DNA of 64,000 bases from assembly GCA_963706515.1 (NCBI GenBank), contig CAVPMW010000030.1, positions 124,001 to 188,000 of the forward strand. Direction: 5' to 3'. Positions 8,553 to 16,653 of this stretch are shown here, piece by piece; within the stretch, counting starts at the first letter, position 1; each line of letters opens with the position of its first letter. The position numbers and the translations under genes were made by a program. Source of the DNA: CAVPMW01 sp963706515 (lineage in GTDB: Bacteria; Chloroflexota; Anaerolineae; Anaerolineales; UBA4823). The notes beneath the pieces are model-generated. The model did not search any database and was not told the origin of the DNA. It saw nothing but the letters and a program-made list of their open reading frames with translations.

Positions 8553-9918
8553 ATGACAGAGCCCAATGTTCACGCGGTCCATCGCAGCTGGGATCGCTCA
8601 TTTCCGATTATTGATCGCGCTGAAGGTATCTACCTCTTTGATCGTTCCGGTAAGCGCTATATTGATGGCTCGGGCGGGTCATCGGTCGTCACCTCGATTG
8701 GTCATGGGGTCATCGAAGTGGCGCAGGCGATGTATGCCCAGGCTGAAAAATTCTCTTTTTACCCGGCTCACGCTTTTACCAATGAGCCGTTCCTGGAGCT
8801 CAGCGATCTAATCGTCAGCCTGGCCCCGGGGTCTTTGAAAGATAACAGCCGAGTCTGGGTAACCTGTACCGGCACGGATGCCACCGACGACGCAGTGCGC
8901 CTGGCTCGCCAGTATTGGGTGGAAGCGGGTAAGCCCTCGAAATACCTGATCATCGGACGCTGGCAAGGCTTCCACGGGAACACGATCTCGGTTGCCGGAT
9001 TCTCAGGGATCACTTCACGGCGCAATATCTTTCAACCGATGTTCGTCGATTCGCCGCATATCCCACCCGCCTTCTGTTACCGCTGTCCCGTTTGAAAAAA
9101 CATTCCCAGAATGCGGGCTGCTGTGCGCTCGAACTTTGGAAACCACCCTGCGCCAGGTCGGTCCGGAAAATGTGGCTGCCTTCATCGCTGAGCCGGTTGT
9201 CGGTGCAGCGCTCGGATGCGTCCCGGCGCCAGAAGGTTATTTCCAGATCATCCGTGAAATCTGTGACCGCTACGAGGTGCTTTTCATCGACGATGAGGTT
9301 ATGACTGGCTGGGGGCGCACCGGAAAATTATGGGCAATCGATCACTGGGGAGTAACGCCCGACATCATTGCTACCGCGAAAGGTATGACCGCTGGTTATA
9401 CGCCGCTCTCTGCGATCATCGCACGCGATGACCTGTGGCAGGTCCTTCAGGAGAAGCATTCGCCCTTTAAGGCCGGGCATACCCTGAACGCCAATGCCGT
9501 TTCATGCGCCGGAGCCATCACGGTGATTAACTATCTCTTGGAGCATCATCTCGTCGAGAATGCCCACGAGCGCGGTCAGCAGGCACTCGCTGGGCTGCGC
9601 AACCTGATGGATCGCCATCCGATTATCGGCGATGTACGCGGTTTGGGTATGATGTTCGGCTTCGAGTTTGTGCAAGACCGTGCGACCAAAGAGCCGTTCG
9701 CTCCGCAGCGGCGTCTCAGTCTGGCTTTTGAGCAGGAGGCGCTGCGCCATGGCCTGATCACCTACCCCTGCACCGGTACGGTGGATGGGGTCCTGGGCGA
9801 CATGGTCCTCATGGCGCCGCCCTTGACGATGACCGCCTCACAGATGGACGATCTGCTTTCCATACTCGACGAAACCCTGTATCCGGTTGAAGAGGAATTT
9901 GAAACGAAGGGCGCGTGA
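8553..9918 (+). CDS. class III (PLP-dependent) aminotransferase, one frame break
   Basis: ATG 8553 has GGAGG upstream (CTGGAGGTAGCT). The frame breaks near 9090: the first part ends at CYRCP and the second resumes FEKTFPECGLLCARTLE, consistent with one extra G after CCC. Joined length is about 454 residues, normal for the family. Visible features are the PLP-binding region TGTDATDDAVRLAR, the Asp in VLFIDDEVMTGWGRTGK, the Schiff-base lysine in IIATAKGMTAGYTPL, and the GHTLNANAVSCA segment. It transfers an amino group between an omega-amino or beta-amino compound and a keto acid (family knowledge). It heads an operon with two TIM-barrel proteins, a racemase-like protein and MttB, under a LacI-type operator. 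The stop overlaps the next start. Confidence 0.87.
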
Positions 9919-10739
9919 AGCTATCCCTGGCAATCCAGACCCCAGAGGTTCCCTTTCAGCTTCCGGTTGCCCTGCTTACTGGAAGCCTGGATGAAAAGCT
10001 GTGCAAAGCGGCTTCGCTCGGAGTCGATGGTGTCGAGCTGATGTGTTACGACCCGGCGTCCCTGGATGTGGAGTATATCCGATCGAGGTTGGATGCCAGC
10101 GGGCTGGTAGCCGCCGCAGTAGCCAGTGGAGGCTTGGGGGTCGCCGGAATCACCCTGCTCCATCCCGACGCCCAAATCTGCGAGGTAGCCCGGTCCCGCC
10201 TCACTGACCTGATTGATTTCGCTGCCAGGCTGGGAGCTCCCTTGGTGACCATTGGCGGTTTTCGGGGGCGCTCAAACGGCGATCCACGAGCTTCGCTCAT
10301 CCGCCTGGGTGAAATCTTGAGAGAGGCAGCCGCGATAGCCGAGGATTGCGGCGTCCGTCTGGCAATCGAACCTATCAACCGTTATGAAAGCGACCTGATT
10401 GTGAATGCCGCCCAAGGCCTGGCGTTCCTTAATCAGATAAATCACCCTGCGCTAGGTTTATTGTTGGACACTTTCCACGTGAACATCGAAGAGTCCTCCT
10501 GGACTGAGCCATTTGTCCGCGTATTTGCCGCCGGAAAGCTATTTCATGTGCACCTCGGGGATAACAACCGTTTGCCGCCAGGTAAAGGCTTGATCGATTT
10601 TCAGGCCATCCTCCAAACCTTGCATTCAGTTGGCTACCAGGGGTTCCTCTCAGCCGAATTATTGGCTCTTCCAGATGCGGAGACTGCGGCCGCGGATACC
10701 TTCACCTATATGCGTCCACTGCTGGAGAAGGTCATATGA
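9915..10739 (+). CDS. sugar phosphate isomerase/epimerase-like TIM-barrel protein (xylose isomerase-like, AP_endonuc_2 family)
   Basis: 274 residues starting at GTG 9915, overlapping the aminotransferase stop (GTGA). Family features are GVDGVELMCYDPASLD near the N-terminus, the metal-ligand Glu in VRLAIEPINRYESD, Asp and His in LGLLLDTFHVNIEE, His in FHVHLGDNN and Glu in GFLSAELLAL. The barrel normally isomerises or epimerises keto sugars or related polyols using a divalent metal. It overlaps the next gene by 4 bp, and both encode barrels of the same superfamily, possibly successive or partner enzymes. The substrate is unknown. Confidence 0.85.
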   Translation: MKLSLAIQTPEVPFQLPVALLTGSLDEKLCKAASLGVDGVELMCYDPASLDVEYIRSRLDASGLVAAAVASGGLGVAGITLLHPDAQICEVARSRLTDLIDFAARLGAPLVTIGGFRGRSNGDPRASLIRLGEILREAAAIAEDCGVRLAIEPINRYESDLIVNAAQGLAFLNQINHPALGLLLDTFHVNIEESSWTEPFVRVFAAGKLFHVHLGDNNRLPPGKGLIDFQAILQTLHSVGYQGFLSAELLALPDAETAAADTFTYMRPLLEKVI

Positions 10740-11557
10740 AGCTAAGCTGCTTGCCTGTGTCTTTTTTTGAAGAGATCCTCACCGGGAAGATGACGCTGGT
10801 CGAGTGGGCGTGTATTGGCGCCGAAGCCGGTCTGGATGCGGTTGACCTGAGCATTCTCTTCTTGCCTGAGCTGACGTCCGGTGCAGCTCGCGCAGCGCGC
10901 CGCCAGATACATTCTGCAGGTGTGCGCGTGGCAATGCTCACCACCTATCCCGACTTCACCCATCCGGATGCCATGCAGCGCCAGATCGAGCTGGACAAGG
11001 AATGCCAGGCTGTTTCACTGGCAGCCGAGCTGGGAGCGGATCTTATCCGAGTGACCGCGGGACAGGCTCACCCGGAGACTTCCCTGGAGCAGGGCGTTCG
11101 CTGGGCGGTGGAAGGTCTGGGATGCCTGGTAGGACGTACCAGGAGTGAGGGCGTTCACCTCGTTTATGAGAACCATGCAAAACCCGGCGCGTGGCAATAT
11201 ACGGACTTCTCACAGCCGCCGGAAGTCTTCCTGGAGATCTTATCCGGTGTCGCCGATCCGGGGCTGGGCGTAAATTTTGACGCAGGCAATGCCACTGCCT
11301 TCGCGGCCGATCCGTTGGTTTTACTTGAACAGGTCCTGCCGCGCTTGACCAGCGTGCACGCCTCAGACACCTCCACACGCGGCCAGCTGAATCACACCCT
11401 CCTGGGTACAGGTCTGACACCTTACCCTGAGATTTTTCAACGATTGAAAAGGGCCGGTTGGGACGGCTGGATTTGTATGGAGGAAGCCTCGCATCGAGGC
11501 CGGGAAGGCGTTTTATTAGCCACTGATTTCATCCGCAGCACTTGGGCTCGTGCGTGA
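10736..11557 (+). CDS. TIM-barrel isomerase/epimerase-like protein (AP_endonuc_2 family), second copy
   Basis: 273 residues. ATG 10736 overlaps the previous stop (ATGA). The barrel is recognisable by GLDAVDLSILFLPE, the metal-ligand Glu in VHLVYENHAKPGAW, Asp in LGVNFDAGNATAF, His in LTSVHASD and Glu in WDGWICMEEA. It is only distantly similar to its neighbour, so not a recent duplication. Its role is probably isomerisation or dehydration of an intermediate in the pathway of this operon; nothing in the sequence fixes the substrate. The next gene starts 22 bp downstream (TTG) or overlaps it by 8 bp (GTG). Confidence 0.82.
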   Translation: MKLSCLPVSFFEEILTGKMTLVEWACIGAEAGLDAVDLSILFLPELTSGAARAARRQIHSAGVRVAMLTTYPDFTHPDAMQRQIELDKECQAVSLAAELGADLIRVTAGQAHPETSLEQGVRWAVEGLGCLVGRTRSEGVHLVYENHAKPGAWQYTDFSQPPEVFLEILSGVADPGLGVNFDAGNATAFAADPLVLLEQVLPRLTSVHASDTSTRGQLNHTLLGTGLTPYPEIFQRLKRAGWDGWICMEEASHRGREGVLLATDFIRSTWARA

Positions 11558-11579
11558 TTATTTTGAATGGAGATTTAAC

Positions 11580-12252
11580 TTGGCGCCTCGCGTAGTTTTT
11601 TTGCACACGGTTACAACCCTTGCCGGGCTTTTCACCAATCTCTCCAAAGAGCTGCTCCCGGCTGATCTGGAGGTGATCCATATCGCCGACGAGCTCTTAT
11701 TGAAGAGTGTCCTGGCTCAGGGCGGGTTATCTCCTCTCATTCATCGCAGGGTAGCGGAACACGCGATCGCCGCCGAAGAGGCGGGTGCGGCGGCGTTCCA
11801 ATGTACTTGCTCTTCGATATCGCCCTGCGTGGATACCGTTCGCCCACTGGTCGGCATCCCGGTGCTGAAGATCGATGATCCGATGGTCGACGAGGCTCTC
11901 CGGCTTAGGAACCCGAATAGCTGTGGTTGCCACAGCGCTGACTACGTTGAAACCAACCAGCGAGCTGGTTCATACTCGGGCAGCGGATTTGGGTTATTCC
12001 GTTCAGGTTGAAACGGTCTTGTGTGAAGGCGCTTACGCCGCACTGCTCGCCGGTGAAGTAGCGACACACGATGCTATTGTGCGAAGGTATTTGATGGGCT
12101 TGATGGATCGGAACGATGTGATTATCCTGGCTCAGGCATCGATGGCTCGGGTCGTGGAAGGCATTCCTCCAGCAGAAGCCAGAATCCCCATTCTATCCAG
12201 CCCACGCCTGGCGGTGATGCGGTTAGCCGACGTGCTTGGTTCCCCTGCCTGA
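11580..12252 (+). CDS. Asp/Glu racemase-superfamily protein, one frame break
   Basis: I chose TTG 11580 (LAPRVVFLHTVTTLAG) because GGAG lies 8 bases upstream; GTG 11550 is the alternative. The frame changes near 11905, between VDEALRL and GTRIAVVATALTTLKPT. Joined length is about 224 residues, normal for the family. The two expected catalytic cysteines are visible in FQCTCSSISPC and VLCEGAYAAL, one per half, and the C-terminus RIPILSSPRLAV is typical. Members racemise amino acids or hydantoins, or cleave C-C bonds (maleate isomerase, decarboxylases), so the reaction is uncertain. It lies in the aminotransferase-MttB operon. Confidence 0.8.
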
Positions 12253-12315
12253 CGACATTGTTATAACCATTCAGCTAGAACCGCAAGAATTTCTTCAACC
12301 TGATAGGAGGATGAT

Positions 12316-13761
12316 ATGAAAACCGGCGCTAAAGGCGGTACCCTAAAGATTTTGTCCGATGAAGAGCTCATCCGGATCTATGAGTCTTCGCTGTCGCTGC
12401 TCGAAGACCCGGGTGTCTACAGTGAGTCGGATTTGTTCCTTGACATCTTCGAGAAAGGCGGCGCTCGGGTGAACCGGGAGGCGCGGACCATCCAGGTTGG
12501 CCGGGATATGATCGAAGCTGCGTTAAAGTCGGCTCCGCACTCGTTGGTGCTATACGGCAGGAATGATCCCGAGATGGACTTGCTGCTTGAGCCAGGCCGC
12601 GTATATTATGGGATGGGAGGCACCTCCGAGCCCTTATTTTGGGATTGGGACCAGTGGAAGTCGCGGCAGCCTACCAAACAAGATATGATCACCAGTACGC
12701 GTGTTGGACATGCCCTGGCGAATATCGATTTTGTCCAGACGCTGTGTATGTCGGGTGAGATGCCTACCAGCACTATTTTTTTTCATGACTTTGATGCCAT
12801 TTTCCGCAACACGACAAAACCGACGGTGATCAACATCCTCGAGCGCCCGTTCACCAGCCGCCTTCTTGAGCTGACCGCGGCTGCTTCCGGCGGAGAGAGC
12901 GTACTGCGCGAGCGTCCCAGCGTGCTGGGGATTGTTACCCCGATCACACCCCTTAAAATAGCCGTAATGAACGAGGGGCTGGTAGATGCCGTCCAGGCCG
13001 GGGTGCCCATCCTTTATTCGCCCGGCCCACTGATGGGCGCGAGCGGTCCCGCTACGGTTGCTGGGACTCTGGTTATAACCAACGCCGAAGTGCTCTTCGG
13101 GGTCGTGCTGACCCAATTGATCAAACCGGGCGCACCGGTTGTGCTTAAGCCGGATACGGATGTTTTTGATATGAAGACGACCCAATGCACCTACGGCAGC
13201 CCCGAACAGGACCTCGGAAAGGTGGCGATGGTCCAGCTGGCTCATTTTTATAACCTGCCCATCTATGGGCTGGGAGGTGGCGTGGAGGCGAAGACACCCG
13301 ACGCGGAGGCGGCAGGGGAAGCGATGATGGGCATTCTCCTCAACGGTCTGGCTGGAATGACGTTGAACCAAAGCCTGGGCACGCTGTCTTGGGGTTTGTA
13401 CGGCTCGCAGGAGATGGTGGTGATTTGCGATGAACTGGTCCATATGGTCAAGCGCATCCTGTCTGGGATTGCGGTAACCGACGAGACATTAGCGCTCGAC
13501 GTGATTCGCAAAGTGGGCCAGGGCGGCAGCTTTTTATCGGAGGATCATACCGTCAAGTTCTTCCGCCAGGAGCTGTTCTTTCCCCGCTTATTCCGGCGCC
13601 AGACGATCGATCAATGGCTGAACAGCGGGGGGAAGATGATCCAAGAAGTCGCCCACGAGCGCGTTTTGGAGATCCTGGAAAAGGCTGGACCGGTTGAGCT
13701 GCCGCCCGGAGTCGATGCCGAGCTGGAGCGGGTGCTGCGCAGTGCAATCAAAGAGACTTGA
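12316..13761 (+). CDS. trimethylamine methyltransferase (MttB) family protein, non-pyrrolysine (second copy)
   Basis: 481 residues. ATG 12316 has a strong AGGAGG (GATAGGAGGATGAT). It aligns end to end with the protein at 4659-6116: shared landmarks are LLEDPGVYSESD, GPLMGASGPATVAGTLV, GLGGGVEAKTPDAEA in the Pyl-site region, and VGQGGSFLSEDHT. No in-frame amber codon occurs, so pyrrolysine is not needed. It should transfer a methyl group from an N-methylated substrate to a corrinoid protein. The two paralogues are clearly diverged and may use different substrates. It is the last gene of the operon starting at 8553, followed immediately by the gntR promoter. Confidence 0.88.
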   Translation: MKTGAKGGTLKILSDEELIRIYESSLSLLEDPGVYSESDLFLDIFEKGGARVNREARTIQVGRDMIEAALKSAPHSLVLYGRNDPEMDLLLEPGRVYYGMGGTSEPLFWDWDQWKSRQPTKQDMITSTRVGHALANIDFVQTLCMSGEMPTSTIFFHDFDAIFRNTTKPTVINILERPFTSRLLELTAAASGGESVLRERPSVLGIVTPITPLKIAVMNEGLVDAVQAGVPILYSPGPLMGASGPATVAGTLVITNAEVLFGVVLTQLIKPGAPVVLKPDTDVFDMKTTQCTYGSPEQDLGKVAMVQLAHFYNLPIYGLGGGVEAKTPDAEAAGEAMMGILLNGLAGMTLNQSLGTLSWGLYGSQEMVVICDELVHMVKRILSGIAVTDETLALDVIRKVGQGGSFLSEDHTVKFFRQELFFPRLFRRQTIDQWLNSGGKMIQEVAHERVLEILEKAGPVELPPGVDAELERVLRSAIKET

Positions 13762-13785
13762 CAACATTATTTATTATGCTATTAT
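13758..13785 (+). promoter_or_regulatory. sigma70-type promoter of gntR
   Basis: TTGACA (13758-13763; it overlaps the stop of the MttB gene), a 16-bp spacer, TATTAT (13780-13785). Confidence 0.6.
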
Positions 13786-13797
13786 CTTATTAAGATA
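13783..13797. promoter_or_regulatory. palindrome, candidate GntR operator
   Basis: TATCTT-ATT-AAGATA, perfect 6-bp arms, overlapping the -10 and start point of the gntR promoter. Its position fits autoregulation by the adjacent FCD-type GntR protein. Confidence 0.5.
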
Positions 13798-13799
13798 GA

Positions 13800-13863
13800 T
13801 TAACAGTTGAAGGTAATTGCCGGAAAAGTAGGCCGGCAATTCCGCAAGCGACTGCGTAAGTCC
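13800..13863. mobile_element. MITE-like palindromic element, copy 2 (short, opposite orientation)
   Basis: The right end ACTGCGTAAGTCC (13851-13863) is the reverse complement of the left end of the element at 6122. The left end CAGTTGAAGG matches its other end. The shared inner flank reads GGCAATTCC followed by GCGACTGCG. The core is a 9-bp stem (13815-13823 with 13833-13841) in place of the 26-bp stem of copy 1. It lies in the gntR leader, 16 bp before the start codon. Confidence 0.65.
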
Positions 13864-13879
13864 ATAAGAAAAGCATAAG

Positions 13880-14545
13880 ATGCAAACTCGCGAAAACGGG
13901 CCGGTCACGGTGACAGATTATGTCGTCAACAGTATTCGTGAACGAATCCTGGCTGGCTATTATGTCGCCGGCGCACGGCTCGACCAGCAGACGCTGATCG
14001 AGGATTTCGGCGCAAGCATGATCCCTGTTCGAGAAAGTCTGCGGCAGCTCGAAGTTGAAGGGTTCGTGCAGATCCACCCGCATCGCGGCGCTTTTGTTGC
14101 TGAGCTTTCCATAACTGATCTTAAGGAAATCTATCTGGTACGCGAGGTACTGGAGGAAACCGCCGCTCAGCTGGCTGTACCCAATTTGTCTGCCCATCAA
14201 TTGGATGAGCTCGCTGCGTTGGTCGAAAATATGGAACGCGCTACGGAAGCCAACGATTATGCCCGCTTGTTTGATCTCAACCGCGAATTTCACTTTACCA
14301 TCTATGAAGCCAGCGATAACTCCCTGCTCATTCAAATGATCAGCGGCCTCTGGGACCGTTCGCGAAGGTACCGCCAGCTCTACACCTATCTTCCCAGGCG
14401 CGCTCCGCAAGCCTTGGTTGAGCATAAAGATATCTACGCCGCTTGCAAGGCGGGCGATAAAGTTTCCGCGGGATCAGCGGTGCGCAATAATGTTCGCCAA
14501 ACCACCGTGGGCATCCTCGCGAAATTTAACGGGGAAATCGAATAG
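13880..14545 (+). CDS. GntR family transcriptional regulator, FadR/FCD type
   Basis: 221 residues. The N-terminal winged helix-turn-helix (about 10-80) contains IRERILAGYYVAGARL and VRESLRQLEVEGFVQIHPHRGAFV, typical of GntR proteins. The C-terminal all-helical FCD domain (about 85-215) has the metal/ligand residues expected in LVREVLEE, FDLNREFHFTIYEAS and LVEHKDIY. It senses a small carboxylic acid and dissociates from its operator (family knowledge). It lies just upstream of, and almost touches, the catabolic operon 14547-21553 (next ATG 1 bp after its stop), so it probably controls that operon and itself. The leader contains a palindrome at the start point and a MITE copy. Confidence 0.9.
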   Translation: MQTRENGPVTVTDYVVNSIRERILAGYYVAGARLDQQTLIEDFGASMIPVRESLRQLEVEGFVQIHPHRGAFVAELSITDLKEIYLVREVLEETAAQLAVPNLSAHQLDELAALVENMERATEANDYARLFDLNREFHFTIYEASDNSLLIQMISGLWDRSRRYRQLYTYLPRRAPQALVEHKDIYAACKAGDKVSAGSAVRNNVRQTTVGILAKFNGEIE

Positions 14546-14546
14546 C

Positions 14547-15371
14547 ATGGAAAAACAACTGGCAGGTAAAGTAGCAATCGTGACCGGAGCCGGACAGGGC
14601 ATTGGCAAGGGCGTGGCCCTGCGCCTGGCGCGCGACGGCGCACATATCGTGGTTGCCGAATACAGCCCGGAGACCGCGAGCGCCACCGCTGAGGAAATAC
14701 GCCTCCTGGGAGGGCGGGCTTTATCCTACCCAATCGATCTATCGCAGGTAGAGCAGATCCAGCCGATGGTCGAGCGGGTGGTCGGGGAGTTCGGGCGGAT
14801 TGACATCCTGGTCAACAATGCCGGCCGGGTGCAGACAAAATATATGCTCGACCTGACGCCGGAGGATTGGGACCGTGTGGTGGATACCAACCAGCGCGGC
14901 CTGTTTTTTTGTCTGCAGGCTGCGGCGCGCCAGATGATCGCTCAAATCCCTGAAGAGATTCGGGCTGCCGATCGTGCCCCGCACAGCTTTGGAAAAATCG
15001 TCAATTTCGCCTCCATCGCCGGTCGGAGCGGTCGCCCGTATTCCACGCATTACGCTGCAGCCAAAGCGGCGGTTATCAACATCACTAAATCGGCGGCGTT
15101 GGCATTGGCAAAATACAACATCAACGTCAATGCCGTCGCGCCCGGTGTGGCGCCTACCCCAATGTGGACCCAGATTGACAGGGAACGCGGCGAGCTTTTC
15201 GGCAGCAAACCGGGCGAGGCAATGCACAACTTCATCGAAACCAACATCCCTCTCAAACGAGCTTCTTCTATTGAGGATTTAGCCGGGGCGGTGAGCTTCC
15301 TATGCTCGCCCGATGCTGATTACATCACCGGACAATGCCTGAACGTGGATGGCGGCATCGAAATGGATTGA
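14547..15371 (+). CDS. short-chain dehydrogenase/reductase (SDR)
   Basis: 274 residues from ATG 14547, 1 bp after the gntR stop; upstream in-frame codons lie inside gntR. It is a classical SDR: TGAGQGIG at 13-20, NNAG at 90-93, catalytic Tyr169 and Lys173 in STHYAAAKAAV, and C-terminal YITGQCLNVDGG. A 15-residue insertion between the strand carrying the active site and helix E (QIPEEIRAADRAPHSF) is a little unusual. It probably oxidises a sugar or hydroxy-acid intermediate before the lactonase-type hydrolase encoded next. It is first enzyme of the GntR-led operon. Confidence 0.88.
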   Translation: MEKQLAGKVAIVTGAGQGIGKGVALRLARDGAHIVVAEYSPETASATAEEIRLLGGRALSYPIDLSQVEQIQPMVERVVGEFGRIDILVNNAGRVQTKYMLDLTPEDWDRVVDTNQRGLFFCLQAAARQMIAQIPEEIRAADRAPHSFGKIVNFASIAGRSGRPYSTHYAAAKAAVINITKSAALALAKYNINVNAVAPGVAPTPMWTQIDRERGELFGSKPGEAMHNFIETNIPLKRASSIEDLAGAVSFLCSPDADYITGQCLNVDGGIEMD

Positions 15372-15457
15372 TCTCCACATGCTGCTTCAGTCATTTTGAG
15401 TATCGTCGGTTGAATTTTGAGGTTGGCGCAATTTATTCTGAATGAGAGGAAACGTTG

Positions 15458-16292
15458 ATGAAAGTTGACGCTCACCAACACTTTTGGAACCTGAATAAGA
15501 TTGACTATCCGTGGCTGGTACCGGACTACGGGCCCATTTACGCGAACTTTTTCCCGCGTGACCTGGCGCCGCAATTAAAGGCAGCCGGCATCGACCGGAC
15601 AGTGCTGGTTCAATCGATGAACTCGTTCGAAGACACTGCATCCATGCTCACCCAGGCGGAAGATTTCGATTGGATTGGGGCGGTGGTCGGCTGGGTACCT
15701 TTGCTCGATCATGCCGCCGAGCGCAAAGCCCTGGATCGCTACTGCAAGCATCCCAGGTTTCGCGGAATCCGCCATCTTATCCACGAAGAAAAAGACCCGG
15801 ATTGGGTCGTGCAGCCAGCCGTGATCGAAGGGCTGAGAATCCTGGCAGATTACGGCATGTCGTTCGACGTTGTGGCGGTCTACCCCAACCATCTTAAGCA
15901 TGTCCCTACCCTTGCCGAAAAGGTTCCTGACCTGACGCTGATCATAGACCATCTTGCCAAGCCGCCTATAAAGGATAAGCAGATGGGCGCCTGGGCAGAT
16001 CAAATCGAGCCTCGCCGCGCAGTATCCGAATGTCTACGCCAAAGTGTCGGGCCTAAACACCGCCGCTGACTGGAGCAATTGGTCCGCGGCCGATCTCAAG
16101 CCCTACATCGATTTCGCCATCGAAAAGTTCGGCGCAGAGCGATTGATGTTCGGCAGCGACTGGCCGGTAGCCATCCTGGCAGGCGATTACGCCAGGGTGT
16201 GGGCTGAGACCAACAAAGCGCTGGCTGGTCGTTCGCCAGCGGAGATTGAGGCAGTCTTGGGCGGCGCCGCGGCAAAAGCCTATCGTTTGTAA
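15458..16292 (+). CDS. amidohydrolase family 2 protein (L-fucono/L-rhamnono-lactonase-like), one frame break
   Basis: It starts at ATG 15458 (MKVDAHQHFW) after GAGAGGAAA; a TTG directly precedes the ATG. The frame breaks near 16010, with AWADQ followed in the other frame by SSLAAQYPNVYAKVSGLNT. Joined length is about 278 residues, normal for COG3618. The N-terminal HQHFW metal motif, the DHLAKPP motif and the C-terminal RLMFGSDWPV (last metal ligand Asp) are diagnostic. COG3618 enzymes hydrolyse sugar lactones or decarboxylate and hydrolyse related acids. The order SDR then lactonase suggests oxidative, non-phosphorylating sugar breakdown, but the substrate is unproven. Confidence 0.85.
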
Positions 16293-16311
16293 AATGAAAG
16301 AGCCTATCACA

Positions 16312-16653
16312 ATGCCACGTATTGTCAATTCCGCGGACGTTCCATGGGGAGACCATCCCCGCTTCGCCGGCGTACAGATGAAACCTTTGCTGACCCGGGT
16401 CGATAATGAGTTAGCCAATGTCAACATGGTGCGGGTCCCTCCAGGTAATCAAGTAGGCTGGCATGCCCATGGGACCCAGGTCGAAACCATCTTCCTGCTT
16501 TCCGGTCAAGCGGTGCTGACCGTAGATGGCAACGAATTACCGATATCAGCGGGGTGCATCGCTGCGGTACCCATTGGAGCCGAACATTCGCTGCGCAACG
16601 TCGGATCTGACCCGATTGAGCTGATCGCCTTCTTTACCCCGCCCAACATCTGA
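16312..16653 (+). CDS. cupin-domain protein
   Basis: 113 residues from ATG 16312 (MPRIVNSADVPW); an in-frame ATG at 16294 is possible. It is a single small beta-barrel cupin: motif 1 in GNQVGWHAHGTQVETIFLL with the His/His/Glu metal set, and motif 2 around IPIGAEHSLRNVG with the last His. Small cupins of this type act as isomerases, lyases or ligand-binding proteins in sugar-acid pathways. It overlaps the next start by one base (TGATG), so the two are translationally coupled. Confidence 0.85.
   Translation: MPRIVNSADVPWGDHPRFAGVQMKPLLTRVDNELANVNMVRVPPGNQVGWHAHGTQVETIFLLSGQAVLTVDGNELPISAGCIAAVPIGAEHSLRNVGSDPIELIAFFTPPNI

Noticed and set aside
8304..8582. Possible small minus-strand gene of 92 codons between the divergent operons
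   Set aside because: It spans two promoters, the operators and the start of the aminotransferase gene, and has no ribosome-binding site or family resemblance.
4659..13761. Pyrrolysine-containing MttB
   Set aside because: Neither MttB-family gene has an in-frame TAG, so pyrrolysine is not involved.
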